From Rhodospirillales bacterium URHD0017 (GTDB taxonomy: Bacteria > Pseudomonadota > Alphaproteobacteria > Reyranellales > Reyranellaceae), in NCBI GenBank assembly GCA_900110395.1, contig FODP01000015.1:90706-154705 (forward strand): a stretch of DNA of 64,000 nt, in the 5' to 3' direction. Both the position numbers and the translations under genes were made by a program. Positions within the stretch are counted from its first letter, which is position 1, and each line of letters opens with the position of its first letter. Below, one piece after another: positions 52,909 through 62,145 of this stretch. The notes under the pieces were generated by a model. It saw nothing but the letters and a program-made list of their open reading frames with translations, did not search any database and was not told the origin of the DNA.

Positions 52909-52914
52909 GCGTGC

Positions 52915-53207
52915 GTGATCGAGATCGTCGAAAACCGTAGGTTTTCAGCGGTGGATGGGCGTGCTCACGGATGGCAGCGAAGGCTCGCATCCTTGCCCGG
53001 CTGAAGCGGGCCTCGATGGGCAACCTCGGGGACTGGAAGTCGGTTGGCGGTGGCGTTGCCGAGATGCGCATCGACCACGGTCCGGGCTATCGGCTCTATT
53101 TCTGCCGACGAGGCGATCGTCTCATCATCATCCTGGCCGCCGGCACGAAGCGGACCCAGGCTGCCGACATCACCAAAGCCATCGAAATCGCGAGGCAATT
53201 GGAGTGA
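52915..53207 (+). pseudogene. HigB/RelE-type toxin gene, apparently frameshifted at its start
   Basis: The conserved C-terminal 70-odd residues (from ATG 52971: AKARILARLKRASMGNLGDW, then SVGGGVAEMRIDHGPGYRLY and DRLIIILAAGTKRTQAADIT) are typical of HigB-like toxins that cut mRNA on the ribosome. The expected first 20 residues are found only by changing frame: VIEIVENRRFS from GTG 52915 in one frame, RWMGVLTDG in the next, then AAKARIL in the third. The frame from 52915 stops after 29 codons (TGA at 53002). Either two small indels have inactivated it, the sequence has errors, or a shorter 78-residue form starts at 52971. It is followed by the antitoxin gene after 3 bp. Confidence 0.65.
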
Positions 53208-53210
53208 ATC

Positions 53211-53516
53211 ATGGCGAAGAGAAAAGCCCCGAAACTGAGGAGGTTCGACCCCGCAAACTACCTCAAGAGCGAGAAGGACATCGCCCTCTACCTCAACGCC
53301 TGCCTTCAGGAAGGCGGCGACGACCCCGCCTTCATTGCCGCCGCCCTGGGAGACATTGCGCGCTCCAAGGGTATCAGCGACTTGGCCGAAAAGACCGGGA
53401 TGACCAGAGCCGGTCTCTATAAAGCGCTGGCCAAGGACGGCAACCCATCCTTCGGCGCCGTGCTCAAGATCGTTCACGCCATGGGACTGGAGATCCGGAT
53501 CGCGCCGCAACGATAG
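53211..53516 (+). CDS. HigA-like addiction module antitoxin
   Basis: A 101-residue protein of the addiction-module antidote family that pairs with HigB-like toxins. The N-terminal part (RRFDPANYLKSEKDIALYLN) binds toxin, and residues about 45-95 are a helix-turn-helix: IARSKGISDLAEKTGMTRAG then LYKALAKDGNPSFGAVLKIV. It should neutralise the toxin and repress the promoter with the TGTCAAC palindrome. Intact, although the toxin gene next to it seems damaged. Confidence 0.88.
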   Translation: MAKRKAPKLRRFDPANYLKSEKDIALYLNACLQEGGDDPAFIAAALGDIARSKGISDLAEKTGMTRAGLYKALAKDGNPSFGAVLKIVHAMGLEIRIAPQR

Positions 53517-53558
53517 GACAGGACGGCGACCAGCAACGGCCGCAGGCGAACGAGACGT

Positions 53559-53936
53559 CTACCAGTGGCCTTTGCGGCGGTTCCAGCCGTATAGCAGGTC
53601 GGCGAAGCGATCGTATGTGAAACGGGCGATCTGGCGCACGATCGGGAGACCCGCCAGTCGGCCAAGCCATGCGTCGCCCGGCGTGCGCAGCCAGATCTCA
53701 GAGGCGCAGTCGGCACCGACGAAGAGCCGCCCTTCGGCATCGACGGCATGCAGCCGGCGGCGCACCTCTTCGATGCCGGCGCCAAAGCGGGCGAGAGCGT
53801 CCGGCTCGAGATTGATGTCGCGGAACTCGATGGCGCCGCCGCGCGCGGCGCGCACGAGCCGGCTGCGTTGCCAGTTGATCCCGCCGTCGCAGACCGGGCA
53901 TTTGGTGTTGTACCAGACGACGAGCTTGGAACGCAT
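53559..53936 (-). CDS. DCC family thiol-disulfide oxidoreductase (DUF393)
   Basis: A 125-residue thioredoxin-like protein. It begins KLVVWYNTKCPVCDGGINWQ: the C-P-x-C pair preceded by Y-N and followed by D is the DCC motif with Asn at the usual Asp. Later IEFRDINLEP and RLFVGADCASEIWLRTPG match the family. It is probably a cytosolic redox protein. Start at ATG 53936; a start at 53975 would add 13 residues. Downstream of the GNAT gene on the same strand. Confidence 0.85.
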   Translation of the reverse strand: MRSKLVVWYNTKCPVCDGGINWQRSRLVRAARGGAIEFRDINLEPDALARFGAGIEEVRRRLHAVDAEGRLFVGADCASEIWLRTPGDAWLGRLAGLPIVRQIARFTYDRFADLLYGWNRRKGHW

Positions 53937-53996
53937 CGGATGCGAACGATAGAGGCGTGAGGCGCCGACCGGCAAGCACGCCGCAGTTGCGCAACC

Positions 53997-54863
53997 TCAC
54001 CCCCAGGCTTGAAGCGCCAGCCCGAAGCGTTGCGGGCCCTTCCCGACCGCGGGCCAGCTCCCGCGCAACATGACCGTGACGGTGTCGATGGCGGGCAGGC
54101 CCGCCGCTGTCAGCCAGGCCGCGAGGCGCTCGGCCTCGGCCGCAATGTCGACGCGCAGCACGCCCGCCGGTGCCGCCTTGACAGCGGCGGCCGCGAGGGC
54201 GATGGCCTCGTCCTCGCCTGGCGCCACGATCGGTCCGACGATCATTCCGCGACCGAAGGGCCGCAACACGGCGAAGCCGGCGGGTTGGCCGGCGTGGTCG
54301 GCCACCCATGCATCGCCATCCGCCAGAAGCCGGCCGACGAGCGGCGAACGGTCGCTACCGAAGGCGACTGCATCGAGAGCGCACAGCGCGGTGCGATCAG
54401 CCGGCACGGCCCGCCGCAGCGGCACGTCCGGCGCGGGCGGCAGGACTGACAGTCGCCCTTGGTGCTGTCGCACGAGTCCGGTCGCGACGAACCCCAGCTT
54501 CCCGTAGAGCGGCAATCCTTCGGCCGTGGCGTTCAGCATCAGGGGGCGCGTGCCTGAATCGGCGATCAGCGCGTTCATCAGGGTGCGCCCGATGCCCCTG
54601 CTCTGCCGGTCGGGCGCGACCAGGACCAGGCCGATGGTGCCGACGTCGCCAAAGCTCCAGCGCAGGCCGACGCCGATCGTGCTGCCGTCGCCGTCGGCAG
54701 CGACGATGCCCTCGCCGAGGTCGAGCAGTTGCGCGCAATCCTCCGGCCGATGCGGCCACGACATCTGCTGGGCAAGCCCGTGCATTGCCGCAAGGTCCCC
54801 GGCATGCATCGGGCGCAAAGTCGTCTCGGCCCCGGAAGGCCGCACGTTCAGATCCTTGTTCAT
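53997..54863 (-). CDS. GNAT family acetyltransferase (two-domain)
   Basis: A 288-residue protein. The N-terminal GNAT domain (about 14-135) has TTLRPMHAGDLAAMHGLAQQ, the acetyl-CoA loop VAPDRQSRGIGRTLMNALIA (with the Q/R-x-x-G-x-G/A pattern) and LNATAEGLPLYGKLGFVATG. The C-terminal half (about 150-288) repeats a GNAT-like plan (VPLRRAVPADRTALCALDAV, GPIVAPGEDEAIALAAAAVK), typical of the Acetyltransf_18 group. Substrate unknown. It begins 6 bp after the large oxidoreductase gene and so shares its message. Confidence 0.83.
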   Translation of the reverse strand: MNKDLNVRPSGAETTLRPMHAGDLAAMHGLAQQMSWPHRPEDCAQLLDLGEGIVAADGDGSTIGVGLRWSFGDVGTIGLVLVAPDRQSRGIGRTLMNALIADSGTRPLMLNATAEGLPLYGKLGFVATGLVRQHQGRLSVLPPAPDVPLRRAVPADRTALCALDAVAFGSDRSPLVGRLLADGDAWVADHAGQPAGFAVLRPFGRGMIVGPIVAPGEDEAIALAAAAVKAAPAGVLRVDIAAEAERLAAWLTAAGLPAIDTVTVMLRGSWPAVGKGPQRFGLALQAWG

Positions 54864-54869
54864 GACGTC

Positions 54870-56909
54870 TTACAGGACCATGCACAGGCGCAGGGCATCG
54901 TAGATGGCGGCGTGGACGCTGCGGCTGGTGACGGCATCGCCGATGCGGTGCAGCTCGAACGCACCGTCGGCCGGCGGCGTAGGACGCTGAGGCTCGCCGT
55001 CGAGCAGGGCATCGATGTCGGTGATGCCGCCGTTGATCGAACCGGCGCGCAGGGAGTCGAAGGTCTCGGTCATGGGCACGGTGCCGTTCTCGATCACGAC
55101 CTGCGGCGCGCTGAGCTCCAGGCTGGCGCCCGTGAGCTCATGGCGGAACGTCGCGACCAGTCCGTTGCCCGAGGGCCGCACGCGCTCGAGCTGATGGTCG
55201 ATGGTGGTGCGCACGCCGTGCTCGGCGAAGCGCTTCCGGTAGACGACGCGGGCGTTGTATTCCATCTCGAGGCCCATGTTGTCGTCGAGAGTGACGAACT
55301 GCACGGCGCGGCCCTGCTCGGCAAGGTGCAGCGCGGCCGACACCGCCTGGTGGCGACCGGTACCGTCATAGACGATGACCTCATCCTTGGCCGCGGTGGT
55401 GCCGGAGAGAACGTCCCACACTGTGGTGCAATGCTCGGCGCCGTCGAGCCAGCCGGTGTCGGGCAGGCCGCCGGTAGCGACGATCACCGCATCGGGCTTT
55501 TCGCGCAGCACGTCGTCGGCCGTGGCGTAGGTGTTGAGACGGAGATCGACGCCCTGTCGCGCCAGCTCGGCCGTGCGCCAGTCGACGATGGCGATCAGGT
55601 CGCGCCGCCAGGTCGCGCGCACCGCGAGCAGCAGCTGGCCGCCCAATTGGCTGGCTGCCTCGAACAGCACGACCTTGTGGCCACGCTCGGCGGAAACCCG
55701 CGCCGCTTCCAGTCCGCCAGGCCCACCGCCCACGACCACGACCTTGCGGCCGGGCCGCGGCGAGGGCTGCACGATCTGCGGCAGGATCTGCTCGCGCCCG
55801 GTCGCCGGGTTATGGATGCAGGCGAGCTTCTTGTACATGCAGTGCGAGGCGCCGACGCAAGGGCGAATACGCTCCTCCTCGCCGCGCATCAGCTTGTTGA
55901 CGATCTGCGGATCGGCCATGTGGGCGCGCGTCATCGCCACCATGTCCAGGAGGTTCTCGGCGATGGCGTGGCGCGCGGTGGCGATGTCGGGGATGCGCGC
56001 GGCATGGAAGACCGGCAGCCCGACCTCGCGCTTGAACGCGCCGACCGATGCCAGGAACGGCGCCAGCGGCTGCGACATGCCGGGCATGTTGTGCTCGGCC
56101 AGCGCCAGGTCGGTGTCCATGCGCCCGAAGATGGCGTTGAAGAAGTCGATATGGCCCTCGCGCTCGAACAACTGGGCGAGCGCCACGCACTCCTCGAAGC
56201 CGATGCCCTCCTCGATGTCCTCGTCGACCACGAAGCGGATGCCGACGATGTAGTCGTCGCCGACCCGCTTGCGGATCGCCTCGTGCACCATCAGGCCGAA
56301 GCGGGCCCGGTTCTCCAGCGAGCCGCCGAAGGCGTCGGTGCGCCGGTTGGTGCGCGGCGAGAGGAACTGGCCGATCAGATGGCCGCCGGTCACGGTCTCG
56401 CAGCCGTCGAGCCCGCCCTCCTTGCAGCGCTGAGCGGCGGCGGCGTAGTCGGCGATGATGCGGTCGATGTCGCCCCGATCCATCTCGCGCGGGATGTCGC
56501 GATGGCGGCGCTCGCGGATCGCGGTCGGCGCCACGGTCGGCAGCCAGTTCATCGCCGCCGAGGTGGCGCGCCGGCCGAGATGCGAGATCTGGCACATGAT
56601 CGCGGCCCCATGGCCATGGATGCGCGACGAGAAGGCTAAAAGGTCGGGGATGATGGCGTCGCTCGACATGTCGATCTGGCCGCTACCCCAGCTCGAATCG
56701 CGCGCCACCATCGAGGAGCCGCCGAACATGGTGAGGGCGATGCCGCCCTTGGCTTTCTCCTCGTGGTAGCGCTGGTAGCGCTCCTTGGGCAACCCGCCCT
56801 CGTCGATGGTGGCGGCGTGGCTGGTGCTCATGATGCGGTTGCGCAAGCTCAGGCCCTTCAGGCGGAAAGGCTGCAGCAGGGGATCGCGCAGAGCGGCGGT
56901 TGTCGGCAT
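54870..56909 (-). CDS. NADH:flavin oxidoreductase with Fe-S and FAD domains (TMADH/dienoyl-CoA reductase type)
   Basis: A 679-residue enzyme of the trimethylamine dehydrogenase/2,4-dienoyl-CoA reductase class. The N-terminal TIM barrel binds FMN: LKGLSLRNRIMSTSHA, CQISHLGRR, and FLSPRTNRRTDAFGGSLENR. A Cys cluster follows (RPCVGASHCMYKKLACIHNP) as in N-demethylase-type members, then an FAD/NAD Rossmann part with VVVVGGGPGGLEAARVSAERG at about residue 395. It probably removes N-methyl groups from small amines or reduces enoyl groups. Start ATG 56909; the frame extends 22 codons upstream without support. Divergent from the haloacid dehalogenase. Confidence 0.85.
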   Translation of the reverse strand: MPTTAALRDPLLQPFRLKGLSLRNRIMSTSHAATIDEGGLPKERYQRYHEEKAKGGIALTMFGGSSMVARDSSWGSGQIDMSSDAIIPDLLAFSSRIHGHGAAIMCQISHLGRRATSAAMNWLPTVAPTAIRERRHRDIPREMDRGDIDRIIADYAAAAQRCKEGGLDGCETVTGGHLIGQFLSPRTNRRTDAFGGSLENRARFGLMVHEAIRKRVGDDYIVGIRFVVDEDIEEGIGFEECVALAQLFEREGHIDFFNAIFGRMDTDLALAEHNMPGMSQPLAPFLASVGAFKREVGLPVFHAARIPDIATARHAIAENLLDMVAMTRAHMADPQIVNKLMRGEEERIRPCVGASHCMYKKLACIHNPATGREQILPQIVQPSPRPGRKVVVVGGGPGGLEAARVSAERGHKVVLFEAASQLGGQLLLAVRATWRRDLIAIVDWRTAELARQGVDLRLNTYATADDVLREKPDAVIVATGGLPDTGWLDGAEHCTTVWDVLSGTTAAKDEVIVYDGTGRHQAVSAALHLAEQGRAVQFVTLDDNMGLEMEYNARVVYRKRFAEHGVRTTIDHQLERVRPSGNGLVATFRHELTGASLELSAPQVVIENGTVPMTETFDSLRAGSINGGITDIDALLDGEPQRPTPPADGAFELHRIGDAVTSRSVHAAIYDALRLCMVL

Positions 56910-57053
56910 GATTCGTCCGGAGCAGCTTCGACAGGAAGGACCACTGTATTGCGGTGCCTTGACAGTGCATATCATTGTCAGACGGTGTCAATTCGGTGCC
57001 CGATCTCGCGTCGCGGCTATCAGTCTCCCGGATACCGCTGCTGGAGAGCCGCC

Positions 57054-57803
57054 ATGCGCGACGTCACGAAGTTCAACACGCTCACCTTCGACTGCTACGG
57101 CACCCTGATCGACTGGGAGCGCGGCATCTTGGCCGAGCTGCGACCGTGGGCGGACCGCCATGGTCGGCGCGACCTCGACGACAACGCCCTGCTCGAGGCC
57201 TTCGGCACGATCGAAGCCACGTGCGAGGCCGAGACGCCAGCCAAGCTCTATCCCGAGATCCTGGCCGAGGTGCACCGCCGGCTGGCGGACAAGTGGGGCA
57301 TCAAGGCGGGCCCCGGTGAGGCGGCCGAGTTCGGCCAGTCGGTCGGCCGCTGGCCCGCCTTCGCCGACAGCGCCCCCTCGCTGCAGTACCTCAAGCGCCA
57401 CTACAAGCTGGTGATCCTCTCCAACGTCGATCGCGCCTCGTTCGCGCGCAGCAACGAGAGGCTGGGCGTCGCCTTCGACCGCATCCTCACCGCCCAGGAC
57501 ATCGGCTCCTACAAGCCGAGCCTGCGCAATTTCGAGTATGCGCTCGCCGACCTCGAGCGCGCCTTCGGCACCAGGAAGACCGACATCCTCCATACCGCCC
57601 AGAGCATCTTCCACGACGTCGTGCCGGCACGCAGCGTGGGCCTGGCCACGATGTGGATAAACCGGCGCAAGTCGGTCGGCGGCTGGGGCGCCACGCCGGC
57701 GCCGCAGGCGCCGGGCGCGCTCACGACGCCAGACATCGAGGTCGCCAGCATGGCCGATTTCGTGTTCTTGCATCAGGACCGTCTTCGCGGCGACTCTTCA
57801 TGA
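57054..57803 (+). CDS. Haloacid dehalogenase type II-like hydrolase
   Basis: A 249-residue HAD hydrolase. The nucleophile Asp is in LTFDCYGTLIDWE, motif II is VILSNVDRASF, the Lys is in GSYKPSLRNFEYA, and motif IV is at ILHTAQSIFHDVVPA, where the usual GDS.. is replaced. It resembles type II 2-haloacid dehalogenases, but many such proteins are phosphatases. The start ATG follows GGAGAGCCGCC. Same strand as the downstream FAD oxidase with 45 bp between. Confidence 0.85.
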   Translation: MRDVTKFNTLTFDCYGTLIDWERGILAELRPWADRHGRRDLDDNALLEAFGTIEATCEAETPAKLYPEILAEVHRRLADKWGIKAGPGEAAEFGQSVGRWPAFADSAPSLQYLKRHYKLVILSNVDRASFARSNERLGVAFDRILTAQDIGSYKPSLRNFEYALADLERAFGTRKTDILHTAQSIFHDVVPARSVGLATMWINRRKSVGGWGATPAPQAPGALTTPDIEVASMADFVFLHQDRLRGDSS

Positions 57804-57848
57804 TGCCACGCGAGTGAACGCCGTTCTGCCGCCAGCAAGGATCGTCGA

Positions 57849-59177
57849 ATGTCTCCTCCGGTTACCCGCATCCCAAGCGATGAAAAACTACCGTCCTCCG
57901 CCGACGTCGTCGTGATCGGCGGCGGCATCGCTGGCATCACGACCGCCTACCATCTTGCCAAGAAGGGCCACTCGGTCGCCGTGGTCGAGAAGGGCTATAT
58001 CGCGGGCGAGCAGTCCAGCCGCAACTGGGGCTGGTGCCGTCAGCAGCACCGCGATCTGCGCGAACTGCCACTGGCGCAGCGCGCCGTCGACATGTGGAGC
58101 GGGCTGAACGAGGAGCTCGGTGCCGAGACCGGCTTTCGCCGCACCGGGCTCGTCTATGTGACGACCAGCCAGGCCGATTTCGATCGATATGCGGACTGGA
58201 CCGACAGGGCCCGCGAGTTGCAGATGCACAGCCACGTGCTGTCCGCGGCCGAGGCCGCGGCAATGACTCCGGGCAGCACCGGCAAATGGGTCGGCGGCAT
58301 CCATTCACCGACCGACGGCCGGGCCGAACCCGCGCTTGCCGTGCCGGCGATTGCTCAAGGAGCGCGGCGCCTCGGCGTCACCATCCACCAGGATTGCGCG
58401 GCGCGCGGGCTGGAAACCTCGGCCGGCCGCGTCTCGGGCGTGGCCACGGAGAAAGGCACGATCCGCACCAGCGCGGTGCTGGTCGCGGGTGGCGTGTGGA
58501 CCTCGATGTTCTGCCGCCATCACGGCATCGACATGCCGTTGGCCGGCGTGCGCTCGACCTCGTTCTTCACGGCGCCGGCGCCTGAGATCACCGCAGGCGG
58601 CATTTCGACGCCCGACGTCACGTTCCGCCGGCGATTGGACGGCGGCTACACGATCGGCATCAGCGGACGCGGCATGCTCGAGCTCACGCCACAGGGCCTG
58701 ATGTATGCCAGGCCGTTCTGGCGCAGCTTCAAGAAGCGCTACAAGCTCGTCACCATCCGGGTCGGCCGCTCGTTCTTCGACGGCCCCGAGGCGATCCTGA
58801 ACTGGCGCAACGACACGGTCTCGCCGTTCGAGCGCATGCGCACCTACGATCCGCCGGCGCAGGAAAAGCTGGTGACCTTTGCGCTGAAGCGCATCGGCGA
58901 GCTCTACCCCGAGCTCGCCAACGTGAAGATCGTGCACAAGTACGGCGGGCTGATCGACTTCACGCCCGACTGGATCCCGGTGATCTCAGCCATCGACAAG
59001 CTGCCGGGCCTGCATGTCTCGGCCGGCTTCAGCGGCCACGGCTTCGGCATCGGTCCGGCCGCCGGGCGGCTCGCCGCCGACATCGTCGCCGGCGACCCGC
59101 CGATCGTCGATCCGCATCCCTATCGTTACAGCCGCCTCGTCGACGGCACGGACTTGGGGGAACCAGGACTGATGTGA
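57849..59177 (+). CDS. FAD-dependent amine/amino-acid oxidoreductase (DAO family)
   Basis: A 442-residue flavoprotein of the DAO superfamily. It has the FAD motif ADVVVIGGGIAGITTAYHLA (residues about 18-37), EQSSRNWGWCRQQHRDLREL with the conserved Arg-Asn-Gly-type segment, and the C-terminal GLHVSAGFSGHGFGIGPAAG typical of glycine oxidase and gamma-glutamylputrescine oxidoreductase relatives. It should oxidise a secondary amine or amino acid. It lies 45 bp after the dehalogenase-like gene; a role in polyamine or amine breakdown is possible but not shown. Confidence 0.87.
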   Translation: MSPPVTRIPSDEKLPSSADVVVIGGGIAGITTAYHLAKKGHSVAVVEKGYIAGEQSSRNWGWCRQQHRDLRELPLAQRAVDMWSGLNEELGAETGFRRTGLVYVTTSQADFDRYADWTDRARELQMHSHVLSAAEAAAMTPGSTGKWVGGIHSPTDGRAEPALAVPAIAQGARRLGVTIHQDCAARGLETSAGRVSGVATEKGTIRTSAVLVAGGVWTSMFCRHHGIDMPLAGVRSTSFFTAPAPEITAGGISTPDVTFRRRLDGGYTIGISGRGMLELTPQGLMYARPFWRSFKKRYKLVTIRVGRSFFDGPEAILNWRNDTVSPFERMRTYDPPAQEKLVTFALKRIGELYPELANVKIVHKYGGLIDFTPDWIPVISAIDKLPGLHVSAGFSGHGFGIGPAAGRLAADIVAGDPPIVDPHPYRYSRLVDGTDLGEPGLM

Positions 59178-59238
59178 ATGGTCTCGGCCTTTTGGCGTAT
59201 CCTGCGGCATCAGCGTAACCGCCGACAGGAGACACGCC

Positions 59239-60525
59239 ATGGCCGCGCCCCGTCCGTCCAAGACCCGCATCGGCAATCACGTCCTCAGGCCTGAAACCCT
59301 GATGCTGAGCTACGGCTACGACCCGATGCTGTCGGAGGGCGCGGTCAAGCCGCCGGTTTTTCTCACCTCGACTTTCGTCTTCGGCTCGGCCGAGGAAGGC
59401 CGCGACTTCTTCGATTATACCGCGGGACGCAAGAAGCCACCCGAAGGCACCGGCGCCGGCCTGGTCTATTCGCGCTTCAACCATCCCAACAGCGAGATCG
59501 TCGAGGACCGGCTCGCCGTCTACGAGGGTGCGGAATCCTGCGTGCTCTTTTCCTCCGGCATGTCGGCGATCTCGACGACCATCTTGGCCTTCGCCCGTCC
59601 CGGCGATGTCATCCTGCATTCGCAGCCGCTCTACGGCGGCACGGAGACGCTGCTGGCGCGCACCATGGCGGACTTCAACATCGGCGCCGTCGGCTTCGTC
59701 GACGGCGTGAGCGAGCCCGTCATCCGCGCCGCCGTCCAGGAGGCGCGCGGCAAGGGACGGATATCGGTCATCATGATCGAGACGCCGGCCAACCCGACCA
59801 ACACGCTGGTCGACATCAAGCTGTTGCGGCGGATCGCCGACGAGATCGCCGCGGCCCAGGGCTTTCGGCCCGTCCTGGTGTGCGACAACACCCTGCTCGG
59901 CCCGGTGTTCCAGCGACCCCTCGACCACGGCGCTGACGTCTCGGTCTACTCCTTGACCAAGTATGTCGGCGGCCACTCCGACCTCATTGCCGGTGCCGCA
60001 CTCGGCTCGAAGACGACCATCGCGCCGATCAAGGCGCTGCGCGGCAGCGTCGGCACGAACCTCGACCCGCATTCCTGCTGGATGTTGGGCCGCTCGCTGG
60101 AAACGCTGGGGCTTCGCATGGAGCGGGCGAACAGCAATGCCCGGCTCGTCGCCGAATACCTGCGCGACCATCCCAAGGTCGACAAGGTCCATTATCTCGC
60201 TTTCCTGCAGGAAGGCTCGGCGGCACAGTCGGTCTTCGCCCGCCAATGCACGGGCCCCGGCTCGACCTTCTCCTTCGACATCAAGGGCGGCGAAAAGGAA
60301 GCGTTCGCTTTCTTGAACGCGCTACAGATCTTCAAGCTGGCGGTCAGCCTCGGCGGCACCGAATCGCTGGCCAGCCATCCCGCCGCGATGACCCATTCCG
60401 GTGTTCCGGTCGAGGTGCGCGATCGCATCGGCGTGCTCGATACGACGATCCGCCTGTCGGTCGGTATCGAACATCCCGACGATTTGATCGCCGATCTGAC
60501 GCAGGCCTTGGCGGCGATCACATAG
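59239..60525 (+). CDS. Cys/Met metabolism PLP-dependent enzyme (methionine gamma-lyase-like)
   Basis: A 428-residue PLP lyase of the cystathionine gamma-synthase group. It has VYSRFNHPNSEIVEDRLAVY, SGMSAISTTILAFARPGD, YGGTETLLARTM and the Schiff-base Lys in VYSLTKYVGGHSDLIAGA. LGGTESLASHPAAMTH near the C-terminus is also typical. Function may be methionine gamma-lyase or cystathionine gamma-lyase; exact substrate unknown. The ATG has GACAGGAGACACGCC upstream. Confidence 0.88.
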   Translation: MAAPRPSKTRIGNHVLRPETLMLSYGYDPMLSEGAVKPPVFLTSTFVFGSAEEGRDFFDYTAGRKKPPEGTGAGLVYSRFNHPNSEIVEDRLAVYEGAESCVLFSSGMSAISTTILAFARPGDVILHSQPLYGGTETLLARTMADFNIGAVGFVDGVSEPVIRAAVQEARGKGRISVIMIETPANPTNTLVDIKLLRRIADEIAAAQGFRPVLVCDNTLLGPVFQRPLDHGADVSVYSLTKYVGGHSDLIAGAALGSKTTIAPIKALRGSVGTNLDPHSCWMLGRSLETLGLRMERANSNARLVAEYLRDHPKVDKVHYLAFLQEGSAAQSVFARQCTGPGSTFSFDIKGGEKEAFAFLNALQIFKLAVSLGGTESLASHPAAMTHSGVPVEVRDRIGVLDTTIRLSVGIEHPDDLIADLTQALAAIT

Positions 60526-60617
60526 GATTTACGGCCCGACGGCGTGAATAGACTGGACTGGCATGGTGCGTGCAGCACCGACTCTGTCAGGATGACAGTG
60601 TGTGGGATGGAGACACA

Positions 60618-62132
60618 ATGAAACGGACAGTCCGCAGCGCCGCTTTGACCTTCGCCTTCTGCCTCGCCGCCGGCGGCGCCTTCGCGCAGGGCAACCTGCG
60701 CATTGGCCTGGGCGACGATCCCGACGGCCTTGATCCGACGACGTCACGCTTCTACACCACGCGCATCGTCTTCGCCGCATTGTGCGACAAGCTGTTCGAT
60801 ATCGACGAGAAGTCGAACATCGTGCCGCAGCTCGCGCTTTCCTCCGAGACCTCGGCCGACGGCAAGGCCGTCACCATCAAGCTCCGGCCCGGCGTGAAAT
60901 TCCACGACGGTGAGGCGTTCGACGCCGCCGCCGCCAAGTACAGCCTCGAGCGGCACATGAACATGAAGGGCTCGTTCCGCAAGCCCGAGCTGGCCGCCGT
61001 CGACAACGTCGAGGTTGTCGATCCGGCCACCGTGAAGCTCAACCTCAAGCAACCCTTCTCGCCGCTGCTCGCCCAGCTCACTGACCGGGCCGGCATGATG
61101 GTCTCGCCCAAGGCCGCCGAGGCCACGGGCGACAAGTTTGCCCTGAAGCCGGTCTGCGCCGGCCCCTACAAGTTCGTCGAGCGCATCCCGCAGGACAAAA
61201 TCGTGGTCGAAAAGTTCCCCGACTACTGGAACAAGGACCACGTCTTCATCGACAGGATCACCTACCTGCCGATCGTCGATTCGACGGTGCGCTTGGCCAA
61301 CCTGCGCTCGGGCGGGCTCGACTTGATGGAGCGTCTGCTCGCCACCGACATCAAGACGGTGCGCGACGATCCCAAGCTCAAGCTCAGCAAGGCGGTATCA
61401 CTCGGCTTCTGGGCCCTGCTGGTGAACGTGGCCAACGGGCCCAAGGCCGACAATCCGCTGGGCAAGGATCCGCGCGTGCGCCAGGCATTCGATCTCTCGA
61501 TCGACCGCGAGGCCCTGAACCAAGTCGTGTTCAACGGCGAGTTCGTGCCGGGCAACCAATGGGTCAACCCGCAGAGCCCGTGGTACATGAAGGAATTCCC
61601 CGTGCCCAAGCGCGACGTCGCCAAGGCCAAAGCACTCATGAAGGAAGCGGGCGTCACAGGCCGGCTCACGATCGACTTCATGGTCGCCAACAACCCCGAA
61701 ATCCGGCAAGTCGCCGAGGTCCTGCAGTCGATGGTGGCCGAGACCGGTTTCGACCTCAAGATCCGGGTGGTCGAGGCGGCGACCGGCCTCAAAGCTGCCG
61801 AGGACGGTGACTTCCAGCTCTATGAGAACCAGTGGAGCGGCCGCACCGATCCCGACGGCAATACCGTGCTCTACCAGACCTGCGGCTCGCCGCTGAACAC
61901 CGGCCGCTACTGCGACAAGGAGATCGACGAGTGGCACCGCGAGGCGCGGGCCTCGAGCGACGTCGCCACGCGCAAGAAGGCCTACGAGAAGATCGCCGCC
62001 AAGTTCCTGCCCAACGGCTGGATGATGTATGTCTACCATCCCAGCTACCTGATCGCCCACACCGCGCGACTGGAGAACTTCAAGCCCTACCCGGACGGCC
62101 TGATCCGCGTCATGGACGTGAAGCTGAAGTAG
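60618..62132 (+). CDS. Peptide-type ABC substrate-binding protein, copy 1
   Basis: A 504-residue family 5 solute-binding protein with an ordinary signal peptide (MKRTVRSAALTFAFCLAAGG then AFAQ, cleavage after FAQ). The mature part shows LRIGLGDDPDGLDPTTSRFY, KLRPGVKFHDGEAFDAAAAK, GPYKFVERIPQDKIVVEKFP, LATDIKTVRDDPKLKLSKAV and NEIRQVAEVLQ-type helices. It is about 80% or more identical by eye to the next gene. The start ATG has GGATGGAGACAC upstream. No permease or ATPase is in view downstream; the IS-like element begins after the second copy. Confidence 0.9.
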   Translation: MKRTVRSAALTFAFCLAAGGAFAQGNLRIGLGDDPDGLDPTTSRFYTTRIVFAALCDKLFDIDEKSNIVPQLALSSETSADGKAVTIKLRPGVKFHDGEAFDAAAAKYSLERHMNMKGSFRKPELAAVDNVEVVDPATVKLNLKQPFSPLLAQLTDRAGMMVSPKAAEATGDKFALKPVCAGPYKFVERIPQDKIVVEKFPDYWNKDHVFIDRITYLPIVDSTVRLANLRSGGLDLMERLLATDIKTVRDDPKLKLSKAVSLGFWALLVNVANGPKADNPLGKDPRVRQAFDLSIDREALNQVVFNGEFVPGNQWVNPQSPWYMKEFPVPKRDVAKAKALMKEAGVTGRLTIDFMVANNPEIRQVAEVLQSMVAETGFDLKIRVVEAATGLKAAEDGDFQLYENQWSGRTDPDGNTVLYQTCGSPLNTGRYCDKEIDEWHREARASSDVATRKKAYEKIAAKFLPNGWMMYVYHPSYLIAHTARLENFKPYPDGLIRVMDVKLK

Positions 62133-62145
62133 GACGGAGAACGAC

